From contig DASWWX010000054.1 in the NCBI GenBank assembly GCA_036405815.1, positions 32,150-96,149 on the forward strand: 64,000 nt of DNA, written 5' to 3'. Origin of the DNA: Solimonas sp036405815. GTDB taxonomy: Bacteria > Pseudomonadota > Gammaproteobacteria > Nevskiales > Nevskiaceae. A program made the translations under genes and the position numbers. Below, in pieces: positions 28,662-36,188 of the stretch (the stretch's first letter is position 1; each line of letters starts with the position of its first letter). The notes beneath the pieces are model-generated. The model had not been told where the DNA came from. It searched no databases and saw only the letters and a program-made list of their open reading frames with translations.

Positions 28662-29239
28662 GTAAAAACACACTTCCGAAGCGGTATTGGACGCTTGCCG
28701 CCCAGTTTCTACGTCTCGCGCACGAGAGCTGTGTCGAGATAGTCAATAGCGGCAACAAGTTCATGGTGTCGGCAGCCAAGCCAATTTCTCAGTTTGAGTT
28801 CGATCAGGCCGTGCGTTGGTCAGACCATGCCGTTGGTACGGGCGTTCTTTTCAGCTACTACCACGGAATAGAGCTCATCCTTAAGGGATTCTTAGCAGCT
28901 GTTGGCGTAAGGTCGCAGCATCATAGGCTCACAGACTTGCTGAAGAATTTCGAATCACGCTTTCCCGGAACCGATCTCGGGAAAGCCATCTCCAGCGCGC
29001 TGCCCCAAGCGGGTGGAGACTCCCCTATGGGTCGGTTCCTTGCATCCAACTCAATCCAAATTGACGACTGGTACGAGGCGCTGAAGTATCCGGAGTCGAT
29101 GAGGGGCGCAACATTTGACCACTTCGATCTTAAGTTCGGCGGTCAATCGACCATTCCCTTTTGGAGTTCGGTGCATGCTTCATCTGCCGAGATCAATTCC
29201 AAAGCGGTTACGCTCTCACAGCATCATGGTTACGCATAA
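28658..29239 (+). CDS. Cassette 2: HEPN-like protein
   Basis: A 193-residue protein whose ATG lies inside the GTTATGC core site. Residues about 45-100 (FDQAVRWSDHA, then SYYHGIELILKGFLAAVG and HHRLTDLLKNF) follow the helical pattern of HEPN domains, where a Glu-x-x-x-Lys helix is followed by a conserved His-x-Leu. The canonical nuclease motif R-x4-6-H is not evident, so RNase activity is doubtful. HEPN proteins often act in toxin-antitoxin or phage defence systems; no nucleotidyltransferase partner is next to it. The function is unknown. Confidence 0.5.
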   Translation: MRKNTLPKRYWTLAAQFLRLAHESCVEIVNSGNKFMVSAAKPISQFEFDQAVRWSDHAVGTGVLFSYYHGIELILKGFLAAVGVRSQHHRLTDLLKNFESRFPGTDLGKAISSALPQAGGDSPMGRFLASNSIQIDDWYEALKYPESMRGATFDHFDLKFGGQSTIPFWSSVHASSAEINSKAVTLSQHHGYA

Positions 29240-29292
29240 CAGTTCATTCAAGCCGACGCCGCTTCGCGGCGCGGCTTAATCAAGCGTTAAAG
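29234..29292 (+). other. attC site between cassettes 2 and 3
   Basis: A 59-bp site. The core GCATAAC (29234-29240) is the exact reverse complement of GTTATGC at the start of cassette 2, a diagnostic cassette feature, and contains the stop codon of that gene. The inner part CCGACGCCGCTTCGCGGCG is nearly the same as the attC of aadA cassettes from class 1 integrons, as I remember it. The far core is GTTAAAG (29286-29292), one base off GTTRRRY. Confidence 0.9.
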
Positions 29293-29297
29293 CGCAT

Positions 29298-29618
29298 ATG
29301 AATCATCCTGACATCTCAACCTGCAGTTCACTGGACGAAGTTCGATCCAACATCGACCGCATTGATCGTCAGATCGTCGCTTGCTTGGCTGAGCGTGGTG
29401 GTTACGTCAAACAAGCCGTCAGATTCAAGAAATCCTCGGATGAGGTTCGCGCGCCGCAGCGTGTGGAGCAAGTCATCAGCAAGGTTGTAGCGTTGGCCGG
29501 AGCGTTGGGCGCCAACACGGCCGTCACCGAGCAGGTGTATCGGGCAATGATCACGGGCTTCATCAATGCGGAGCTGGCCGAGCACGCCGCGCTGCAGGAG
29601 GCACCGGATGCGTCGTAG
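29298..29618 (+). CDS. Cassette 3: chorismate mutase / isochorismate pyruvate-lyase-like protein
   Basis: A 106-residue all-helical AroQ-class protein. IDRIDRQIVACLAERGGYVK followed by QAVRFKKSSDEVRAPQRVEQ is very close to PchB, the isochorismate-pyruvate lyase of salicylate synthesis, including the mobile-loop Lys and the APxRV motif. It could act on chorismate or isochorismate. No other aromatic or siderophore gene is nearby, as expected for a cassette passenger. It begins 11 bp into its cassette. Confidence 0.72.
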   Translation: MNHPDISTCSSLDEVRSNIDRIDRQIVACLAERGGYVKQAVRFKKSSDEVRAPQRVEQVISKVVALAGALGANTAVTEQVYRAMITGFINAELAEHAALQEAPDAS

Positions 29619-29675
29619 CAAGTCGCACAAGCCGCCGCCGCCGCTTCGCGGCGCGACTTAGTTCAGGCGGTAGGC
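29612..29675 (+). other. Degenerate attC-like site after cassette 3
   Basis: The hairpin core CCGCCGCTTCGCGGCG (29637-29652) and the following GCGACTTAGTTCAGGCG resemble the attC at 29234-29292, but the right core reads GGTAGGC (29669-29675) in place of GTTAGGC and no RYYYAAC core matches the start of cassette 3. It is likely a decayed or divergent attC. Confidence 0.5.
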
Positions 29676-29815
29676 GTCAAACGCCACTACGTTCTCGCCG
29701 CATCCTCTGCAGCCATGTAGACGCTGCGGCGGTTCAGGATCGCGCACGCAATGCTGGAGCTTCGCCCTCGGCTGCTTGGTGGCGGGCCTGGTGGTGGCGC
29801 GGTGATAGCGGCGAT

Positions 29816-29835
29816 GCGACGCGGTATCGCGTCGC
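29816..29835 (-). other. Hairpin downstream of nadC
   Basis: Perfect 8-bp arms GCGACGCG/CGCGTCGC around GTAT, three bases past the nadC stop. No T-tract follows, so it may protect the 3' end or be a weak terminator. The rest of 29676-29838 shows nothing recognisable. Confidence 0.4.
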
Positions 29836-29838
29836 GGG

Positions 29839-30690
29839 TCACTCGAAGCGCATCGACAGGTCGAGTGCGCGGACGTGCTTGGTGATGCTGCCGATGGAGA
29901 TGCGGTCCACACCCGTCTCGGCGAGTGGGCGGATGTTGTCGAGGTTGGCGCCGCCGGAATATTCGATCAGCGTCTTGCCACCGTTCTGGCGATGCGCGCG
30001 CGTCAGCGCGACGGCTTCGCGCAGTTCCGGAATCGCGAAGTCGTCGACCAGCAGCAGGTCGACGTCGGCTTCCAGCGCGGCGCGGGCCTCGTCGAGGGTT
30101 TCCGCTTCGGTCATCAGCGGTACGCCAGCGTTCAGTGCGCGGGCGTTGGCGATGGCGTGGCGGATGCCACCAGCGGCGGCGATGTGGTTTTCCTTGATCA
30201 GGATGCCGTCGTACAGCCCGATGCGGTGATTGACGCCGCCGCCCTGCGTAACCGCGTACTTCTGCGCGTTGCGCAGGCCGGGCAGGGTCTTGCGCGTATC
30301 CACGATCGCGCAGCCGGTGCCTTTGACGGCCTCGACGTACTTCGCCACCGCGGTCGCGGTGCCGGACAGCGTCTGCAGGAAGTTCAGGGCTGGGCGCTCG
30401 CCGGTGAGCAGCGCGCGGGCGGGGCCTTGCAGCGTGTACAGGCGCTGGTCGGGTTTGACGCGCGCGCCTTCGGCGACCTGCCACTCGATGCGGATGCTGG
30501 GATCGAGCTGGCGGAACACTTCATCGACCCAGGGACGGCCGCAGACGATCGCGTCCTCGCGCGAGATCACGTAGGCGCGGGCGTCGTGCTCCGGCACGAG
30601 GCGCGCGGTGACGTCGCCGCTGCCCACGTCCTCGGCGAGGGCGTGGGCGACGACGGCGCGCAGATCGGCGAGGAGGTCGACTTTCTTCAT
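29839..30690 (-). CDS. nadC: Nicotinate-nucleotide pyrophosphorylase (quinolinate phosphoribosyltransferase)
   Basis: Converts quinolinate and PRPP to nicotinate mononucleotide in de novo NAD synthesis. It has 283 residues. Seen: the family block TRKTLPGLRNAQKYAV with GGGVNHRIGLYDGILIKENH, and the late EYSGGANLDNIRPLAETGVD. It starts 8 bp after trxB on the same strand. Confidence 0.96.
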   Translation of the reverse strand: MKKVDLLADLRAVVAHALAEDVGSGDVTARLVPEHDARAYVISREDAIVCGRPWVDEVFRQLDPSIRIEWQVAEGARVKPDQRLYTLQGPARALLTGERPALNFLQTLSGTATAVAKYVEAVKGTGCAIVDTRKTLPGLRNAQKYAVTQGGGVNHRIGLYDGILIKENHIAAAGGIRHAIANARALNAGVPLMTEAETLDEARAALEADVDLLLVDDFAIPELREAVALTRAHRQNGGKTLIEYSGGANLDNIRPLAETGVDRISIGSITKHVRALDLSMRFE

Positions 30691-30698
30691 GCGGTTGC

Positions 30699-31655
30699 TT
30701 ACTGGCCGGCCAATTTATCGAGGTAGCGCTCGGCGTCGAGCGCGGCCTGGCAGCCGGTGCCGGCGCTGGTGATGGCCTGGCGATAGACGTGGTCCATCAC
30801 GTCGCCGGCGGCGAACACGCCGGGCACGCTGGTGGCGGTGGCGTCACCGCTGGTGCCGGACTTCACCTTGATGTAGCCGTCCTGCATATCGAGCTGACCG
30901 TCGAAGATGCCGGTGTTCGGCGAGTGGCCGATGGCGATGAATACGCCCTTGAGCGTGACGTCGCGCGCCGCGCCGGTCTTCACGTTCTTGACGCGCATGC
31001 CGGTGACGCCGCTGTCGTCGCCCAGCACTTCATCGAGCGTGGAATCCCAGACGATCTCGACCTTGCCTTCGGCCTGACGCTTGAACAGCTTGTCGTGCAG
31101 GATCTTCTCGCCCTTGAACTTGTCGCGGCGGTGCACGATCGTGACCTTGCTGGCGATGTTGGACAGGTACAGCGCTTCCTCGACGGCGGTGTTGCCGCCG
31201 CCAATTACGGCGACCTCCTGGTTCTTGTAGAAGAAGCCGTCGCAGGTCGCGCAGGCGGAGACGCCCTTGCCGCGGAAGGCCTGCTCGGAGTCGATGCCCA
31301 GGTACTTGGCGCTGGCGCCGGTGCTGATGATCAGCGCATCGCAGGTGTACTCGCCCTGGTCGCCACGCAGCTTGAACGGACGCGTCTTGAGATCGACCTC
31401 GTGGATGTGGTCGTAGATGAACTGCGTCTCGAAGCGCTCGGCGTGCTGCTGCATGCGCGCCATCAGGTCCGGGCCCATCAGGCCGTGGACGTCGCCCGGC
31501 CAGTTGTCGACCTCGGTCGTGGTCATCAGCTGGCCGCCCACTTCCAGGCCCGTGATCATCACCGGCTTGAGGTTGGCGCGGGCGGCGTAGACGGCGGCGG
31601 TGTAGCCGGCCGGACCGGAGCCGAGGATGACGAGGCGATGGTGTTGGGTGCTCAT
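30699..31655 (-). CDS. trxB: Thioredoxin reductase
   Basis: NADPH-dependent flavoenzyme that reduces thioredoxin. It has 318 residues with the FAD motif LGSGPAGYTAAVYAARA, the redox pair CATC (C135, C138), the NADPH motif GGGNTAVEEALYL, and the closing FAD motif GVFAAGDVMDHVYRQ. A TATATA about 16 bp upstream of the ATG may be its -10 element. It is likely in an operon with nadC. Confidence 0.96.
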   Translation of the reverse strand: MSTQHHRLVILGSGPAGYTAAVYAARANLKPVMITGLEVGGQLMTTTEVDNWPGDVHGLMGPDLMARMQQHAERFETQFIYDHIHEVDLKTRPFKLRGDQGEYTCDALIISTGASAKYLGIDSEQAFRGKGVSACATCDGFFYKNQEVAVIGGGNTAVEEALYLSNIASKVTIVHRRDKFKGEKILHDKLFKRQAEGKVEIVWDSTLDEVLGDDSGVTGMRVKNVKTGAARDVTLKGVFIAIGHSPNTGIFDGQLDMQDGYIKVKSGTSGDATATSVPGVFAAGDVMDHVYRQAITSAGTGCQAALDAERYLDKLAGQ

Positions 31656-31847
31656 GCGCGGTGGGGCGTTCTATATAAGGAGAAGAAGTCGTTCCTGAAT
31701 GAGGGCGACGGCCGCCGATGCAAGCCGGACCGGCAGGGCGTGCCCGCGAGGGTGGCGCATGCTAAGCAGCGGGGGGCGATCGGTCAAAAACGGGGTCGGG
31801 GCCGCTTCCGGAGGTTTTGAGGGCGGGTCGGGTACGCGAAGAACCGG

Positions 31848-31866
31848 CTGTCATGGTTTCGTCATC
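31848..31866 (+). promoter_or_regulatory. Pho box upstream of phoB
   Basis: CTGTCATGGTTTCGTCATC matches the E. coli Pho box pattern of two TGTCA-type direct repeats 11 bp apart. It starts 56 bp before the phoB start codon, so phoBR is probably autoregulated by PhoB under phosphate starvation. Confidence 0.75.
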
Positions 31867-31903
31867 ACTTGTTCATAAGCTCGCGCGGGTTTCTAATGGA
31901 TTC

Positions 31904-32602
31904 ATGACGATGCAGGGAAAACTGATCCTGGTAGTCGAAGACGAGGCGCCGATCCGCGAACTGCTGCGCTTCGCACTGGGCCGCGCCGATTTCCGTGTGG
32001 CCGAGGCGGCCAACGCGCAGGAAGCACGCCTGCGGATCGCCGACGAGCGTCCGGACCTGATCCTGATGGACTGGATGATGCCGGGCATCTCCGGCGTGGA
32101 ACTGACCCGCGAGCTGAAGGCGCAGCAGACCACCCGCGACATCCCGGTCATCATGGTGACGGCGCGCGCCGAGGAAGAGGACAAGGTGCGTGGCCTCAAC
32201 ATCGGCTGCGACGATTACCTCTCCAAGCCGTTTTCGTACCCCGAACTGATCGCGCGCATCCAGGCGGTGCTGCGTCGCGCGACGCCGGGCGGCGAGGAAG
32301 AGCGTCTGGCGATCAACGGGCTGGAGGTGGACGTGGCCGGCCAGCGCGTGACCGCGAAGGGCGAGCCGGTCAGGCTCGGCCCCACCGAGTACCGCCTGCT
32401 GCACTTCTTCGTCAGCCACCCCGAGCGCGTCTATACCCGCGAGCAGGTGCTGGATCGCGTCTGGGGTCAGAATGTGTACGTCGAGGAGCGCACGGTGGAC
32501 GTGCATATCCGCCGTCTGCGCAAGGCGCTGGAGCCGTTCGGTTACGACAACATGATCCAGACCGTGCGCGGTTCGGGTTATCGGTTCTCGGACAAGGTCT
32601 GA
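31904..32602 (+). CDS. phoB: Phosphate regulon response regulator PhoB
   Basis: OmpR-family response regulator of 232 residues (230 if the ATG at 31910 is used, which matches E. coli PhoB numbering better). The receiver has VVEDEAPIREL and the phospho-acceptor Asp in LILMDWMMPG (D54 or D56). The C-terminal winged helix has the recognition region VYTREQVLDRVWGQNVYVEERT and VDVHIRRLRKAL. It is followed 4 bp later by phoR. Confidence 0.95.
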   Translation: MTMQGKLILVVEDEAPIRELLRFALGRADFRVAEAANAQEARLRIADERPDLILMDWMMPGISGVELTRELKAQQTTRDIPVIMVTARAEEEDKVRGLNIGCDDYLSKPFSYPELIARIQAVLRRATPGGEEERLAINGLEVDVAGQRVTAKGEPVRLGPTEYRLLHFFVSHPERVYTREQVLDRVWGQNVYVEERTVDVHIRRLRKALEPFGYDNMIQTVRGSGYRFSDKV

Positions 32603-32606
32603 GGCC

Positions 32607-34016
32607 ATGAATGAGCCGTCGGCGTCTTCCGCCACGGCGCCGCCGCGCCCGGTCGAGCCCGCCGCGCCGGCGGTCGATCTGCGCGGCCTGTGGACACAGG
32701 CCTTGTTCCGCCTCTCGGTGTTCGTGGCTTTCGGGGCTTTTGCCGGTGCGCTGTTCGACGAACCGCTGATCGGGGCCTGCATCGCACTGGCGGCGATGGC
32801 GCTGTTCCATCTGCGGCACCTGATTCAACTGCGCGCCTGGCTGACGCGGCCCAAGCATTACGAATTGCCCGAGCCGGGCGGTCTGTGGGGCGAGGTTTTC
32901 GATGCGCTGATCGATCTGCAGCGCAAGAACCGCAAGAAGAAAAAGAAGCTGGCGGCGATGCTGTCGGAGTTCCAGGCCTCGACCGCGGCGCTGCCGGACG
33001 GCGCGGTGGTACTGGGTCAACGCGGCGAGATCGTCTGGTTCAACAATGCCGCCAAGGGCGTGCTGGGTCTACGCACGCCGCAGGACATCGGTATCCGCGT
33101 GCCGAACCTGATCCGTCACCCGGACTTCACCGAGTACTTCACGCGCGGCGTGTTCCAGCACGAGGTCGAGGTGCCGTCGCCGATCAATCGCGGCAAGGTG
33201 CTGTCGCTGCGCGTGATTCCGTATGGCAAGGAGCAGAAGCTGCTGATCGTGCGCGACGTCTCGGAGCGTCAGCGCCTGGAGGCGGCGCGCCGCGATTTCG
33301 TCTCCAATGCTTCGCATGAGTTGCGCACGCCGCTGACGGTGCTGCGCGGCTATCTCGATCTGATGGACATGGACGCGCAGGGCAAGGGGCCGCTGGTGCC
33401 CTGGCGCACGCCGCTGACCGAGATGCGTAACCAGGCGCTGCGCATGGAGGCGCTGGTCAACGACATGCTCAAGCTCGCGCGCCTGGAGGCCGACAGCGCG
33501 CAGATGCGTGACGATCTGCTCGACGTGCCGGCGCTGATCCAGCGTGTCGTCGATGAGGCCAAGGCGCTGTCCGGCGGCCAGCATCGCTTCGAGCTGCGCC
33601 TGCTTTCGCAGGCGGGGCTGCGCGGCGGTGAGACCGAGCTGCACAGCATCTTCAACAACCTCGTCACCAACGCCGTGCGCTATACGCCGGCGGGCGGCTC
33701 GATTCGCGTGACCTGGGCCGATGCGATCGACGGCGCGCACCTGTCGGTGGCCGACACGGGTATCGGCATCGCCGCCAAGGACTTGCCGCGTCTGACCGAG
33801 CGCTTCTACCGCGTGGATGTGGACCGCTCGCGCGCCGGCGGCGGCACCGGCCTGGGCCTGTCGATCGTCAAGCATGCGATGGAGGCTTTCGACGGCCGTC
33901 TGGATGTCGAGAGCGAGGTCGGTGTGGGCAGCACCTTCATCTGCGTGTTCCCGCCGCATCGTCTGCAGCGGTTGCCGCAGGCCCAGATCGCGCCGGGTAC
34001 CTTGTCTCCCAACTGA
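32607..34016 (+). CDS. phoR: Phosphate regulon sensor kinase PhoR
   Basis: A 469-residue membrane histidine kinase. There are two close N-terminal helices (about 33-50 and 54-72) with almost no periplasmic loop, a very basic linker (KNRKKKKKL, 107-115), a PAS domain (about 120-215), HisKA with the phospho-His H237 in SNASHELRTPL, and HATPase boxes NAVRY, DTGIGIA and GGTGLGLSIVKH. As in other PhoR proteins, phosphate status is probably sensed through PstSCAB-PhoU, encoded downstream in this window. Confidence 0.95.
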   Translation: MNEPSASSATAPPRPVEPAAPAVDLRGLWTQALFRLSVFVAFGAFAGALFDEPLIGACIALAAMALFHLRHLIQLRAWLTRPKHYELPEPGGLWGEVFDALIDLQRKNRKKKKKLAAMLSEFQASTAALPDGAVVLGQRGEIVWFNNAAKGVLGLRTPQDIGIRVPNLIRHPDFTEYFTRGVFQHEVEVPSPINRGKVLSLRVIPYGKEQKLLIVRDVSERQRLEAARRDFVSNASHELRTPLTVLRGYLDLMDMDAQGKGPLVPWRTPLTEMRNQALRMEALVNDMLKLARLEADSAQMRDDLLDVPALIQRVVDEAKALSGGQHRFELRLLSQAGLRGGETELHSIFNNLVTNAVRYTPAGGSIRVTWADAIDGAHLSVADTGIGIAAKDLPRLTERFYRVDVDRSRAGGGTGLGLSIVKHAMEAFDGRLDVESEVGVGSTFICVFPPHRLQRLPQAQIAPGTLSPN

Positions 34017-34054
34017 GGGTTTGGCGATCTTTCATTCCCCGTTGACGTGCCTCA

Positions 34055-34078
34055 ATATTTCCATGAAACTGGAAATAT
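34055..34078. promoter_or_regulatory. Candidate ArsR operator overlapping the arsR start codon
   Basis: Perfect inverted repeat ATATTTCC / GGAAATAT with an 8-base spacer. The right arm includes the first two bases of the arsR ATG (34077-34079). An AT-rich palindrome right at an arsR start is the expected form of an ArsR/SmtB operator. Confidence 0.65.
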
Positions 34079-34391
34079 GAAAGTAAAGATGGCGGTGGAT
34101 CGGCTGGGTGCGCTGGCGCAGGCCAGCCGTCTGACGGTATTCCGGTTCCTGGTGCAGCACGGCCATCGCGGACTTTGCGTCGGCGATATCCAGACGCGGC
34201 TGAAGCTGGCGCCGGCGACGCTGTCGTTTCACCTGAAGACGTTGTCGCAGGCGGGGCTGCTGGTGTCGCGGCAGGAAGGGCGGTTCATCTATTACCAGCC
34301 CAACTTCGAGGTCATGAACGAATTGATCGGCTACCTGACCGAGAACTGCTGCGAGGGGCAGGGCTGCGCGGCGACCCGGTCCGGCTGCTGA
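34077..34391 (+). CDS. arsR: Arsenic-responsive repressor ArsR
   Basis: A 104-residue ArsR/SmtB-family winged helix with LKLAPATLSFHLKTLSQAGL. The usual alpha-3 CxC site is absent. Instead there is a cysteine cluster at the C-terminus (C91, C92, C97, C104), as in the Acidithiobacillus-type ArsR where arsenite binds near the end. ATG 34077 is preferred over an in-frame GTG at 34047, which would place the operator palindrome inside the gene. It is the first gene of arsR-acr3-arsH-arsC. Confidence 0.88.
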   Translation: MKVKMAVDRLGALAQASRLTVFRFLVQHGHRGLCVGDIQTRLKLAPATLSFHLKTLSQAGLLVSRQEGRFIYYQPNFEVMNELIGYLTENCCEGQGCAATRSGC

Positions 34392-34399
34392 GGCTCGTC

Positions 34400-35431
34400 A
34401 TGTCGATCTTCGAGCGGTACCTGAGTCTGTGGGTGGGGTTGTGCATCGTGGTCGGTGTCGCGCTCGGCCATGCCTTTCCCGCCGTGTTCGCGGGGATCGG
34501 GGCGCTGGAGGTGGCGAGCGTCAATCTGCCGGTGGCCGGTCTGATCTGGCTGATGATCATCCCGATGCTGCTGCGCATCGATTTCTCGTCGCTGCGCGAC
34601 GTCGGGCGTCACTGGCGCGGCATCGGCGTCACGGTGTTCGTGAACTGGGCGGTCAAGCCGTTCTCGATGGCGGTGCTGGCGGCGGTCTTCATCGGCGGAT
34701 GGTTCCGGCCGTATTTGCCCGGCGATCAGATCGAGTCCTACATCGCTGGCCTGATCCTGCTCGCCGCGGCGCCCTGCACGGCGATGGTTTTCGTGTGGAG
34801 CCAGCTGACACGCGGCGAACCGCACTTCACGCTGAGCCAGGTTGCGCTGAACGACGCCATCATGCTGGTCGCGTTCGCGCCCATCGTGGCGCTGCTGCTG
34901 GGGCTGTCCGCCATCGTCGTGCCGTGGGCCACGCTGTTGTTGTCGGTGGGGCTGTACATCATGGTGCCGGTCGTTGCGGCCCAGGCGTTGCGTCGCCTGC
35001 TGCTGGCCGCGGGCGGCGATACCCGCCTGTCCGCGGTCCTGAAACGGCTGCAGCCGCTGTCGATGGCGGCGCTGCTGGCGACGCTGGTGCTGCTGTTTGC
35101 GTTCCAGGGGCGGCAGATTCTGGAGCAGCCGCTGGTCATCGCCTTGCTGGCGGTGCCGATCCTGATCCAGGTGTACTTCAATGCCGGCCTGGCTTACCTG
35201 CTGAATCGAGTCTCCGGCGAGGCGCACTGCGTGGCGGGCCCGTCTGCGCTGATCGGCGCCAGCAATTTCTTTGAGCTGGCGGTGGCAGCGGCGATCAGCC
35301 TGTTCGGCTTGCAGTCCGGCGCGGCGCTGGCGACGGTGGTCGGGGTGTTGGTCGAGGTTCCGGTGATGCTCACGGTCGTGTACCTGGTCAATCGCTCGAA
35401 GGGCTGGTACGAGCGCGGGGTGACGTCGTGA
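34400..35431 (+). CDS. acr3: Arsenite efflux permease, ACR3 family
   Basis: A 343-residue transporter with ten hydrophobic helices that exports arsenite using the membrane potential. The conserved cysteine of ACR3 proteins is visible in LLAAAPCTAMVFVWSQLTRG, with the partner motif VALNDAIMLVAFAP and a late GPSALIGASNFFELAVA. It starts 8 bp after arsR and overlaps arsH by 4 bp. Confidence 0.94.
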   Translation: MSIFERYLSLWVGLCIVVGVALGHAFPAVFAGIGALEVASVNLPVAGLIWLMIIPMLLRIDFSSLRDVGRHWRGIGVTVFVNWAVKPFSMAVLAAVFIGGWFRPYLPGDQIESYIAGLILLAAAPCTAMVFVWSQLTRGEPHFTLSQVALNDAIMLVAFAPIVALLLGLSAIVVPWATLLLSVGLYIMVPVVAAQALRRLLLAAGGDTRLSAVLKRLQPLSMAALLATLVLLFAFQGRQILEQPLVIALLAVPILIQVYFNAGLAYLLNRVSGEAHCVAGPSALIGASNFFELAVAAAISLFGLQSGAALATVVGVLVEVPVMLTVVYLVNRSKGWYERGVTS

Positions 35432-36180
35432 GCGGCCAGCGGCTGCGCCGTCTGCCGGATCCGGAGACGCTGCCTGCGCTGGACCTCGCCGCGGCGCGAC
35501 TGCGGCCGGCCGCCGATCTGGGCATCGATCACGCCAACCATCCACCTCGCATCCTGCTGTTGTATGGCTCGCTGCGTGCGCAGTCGTACTCGCGGCTGAT
35601 GGTCGAGGAAGCCGCCCGGCTGTTGCAGTTCTTTGGCGCCGAGACGCGGATCTTCGATCCTGCCGATCTGCCGCTGCCCGATCAGGTGAAGGGCGACGAC
35701 CATCCCGCGGTGCATGAGCTGCGCGAGCACTCGCTGTGGTCCGAGGGTCAGGTCTGGTGCAGCCCCGAGCGGCACGGCCAGATCAGTGGGGTGATGAAGG
35801 CGCAGATCGACCACCTGCCGCTGTCCCTGGGCTCGATCCGACCGACGCAGGGCCGCACCCTCGCGGTGATGCAGGTGTCCGGGGGCTCGCAGTCCTTCAA
35901 TGCGGTGAACACCTTGCGCTTGCTCGGTCGCTGGATGCGCATGGTCACCATCCCCAATCAGTCCAGCGTTGCCAAGGCCTGGCAGGAGTTCGGGGCCGAT
36001 GGCCGCATGCGCGCTTCGCCGTATTACGAGCGGTTGGTGGATGTCATGGAGGAACTGGTGCGGATGACGGTTCTGTTGCGCCCGCATGCCGCCGCCTTGA
36101 CCGACCGCTATTCCGAGCGCCGCGAGGCGCAGCAGCGGATGGCGGCTGCCGGTGCGGTGCCGCCGCTACACGAGAGGTGA
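35428..36180 (+). CDS. arsH: ArsH NADPH-dependent FMN reductase
   Basis: A 250-residue flavodoxin-like protein with a GTG start overlapping the acr3 stop (GTGA). The FMN-binding loop LYGSLRAQSYSRL and the family blocks SPERHGQISGVMKAQIDHLP and QVSGGSQSFNAVNTLR are clear. ArsH proteins oxidise trivalent organoarsenicals to less toxic pentavalent forms, so the operon may deal with methylated or aromatic arsenicals as well as arsenite. Confidence 0.94.
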   Translation: MSGQRLRRLPDPETLPALDLAAARLRPAADLGIDHANHPPRILLLYGSLRAQSYSRLMVEEAARLLQFFGAETRIFDPADLPLPDQVKGDDHPAVHELREHSLWSEGQVWCSPERHGQISGVMKAQIDHLPLSLGSIRPTQGRTLAVMQVSGGSQSFNAVNTLRLLGRWMRMVTIPNQSSVAKAWQEFGADGRMRASPYYERLVDVMEELVRMTVLLRPHAAALTDRYSERREAQQRMAAAGAVPPLHER

Positions 36181-36188
36181 GGAGCACG

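Larger units (their letters stand above)
28286..29675 (+). mobile_element. Integron cassette array without integrase (CALIN-like)
   Basis: Two complete gene cassettes and a probable third, head to tail on the plus strand: 28286-28655, 28656-29286 and 29287 to about 29670. Each open frame starts within a few bases of a GTTRRRY-like core site, and the first two stop at or next to the matching RYYYAAC site of an attC hairpin. The first two cassettes have clearly lower GC than the neighbours. No integrase gene is within the window on either side. The left boundary is seen only as GTTGGGC at 28285-28291; I cannot delimit an attI or upstream attC. The right boundary is degenerate. Confidence 0.82.
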
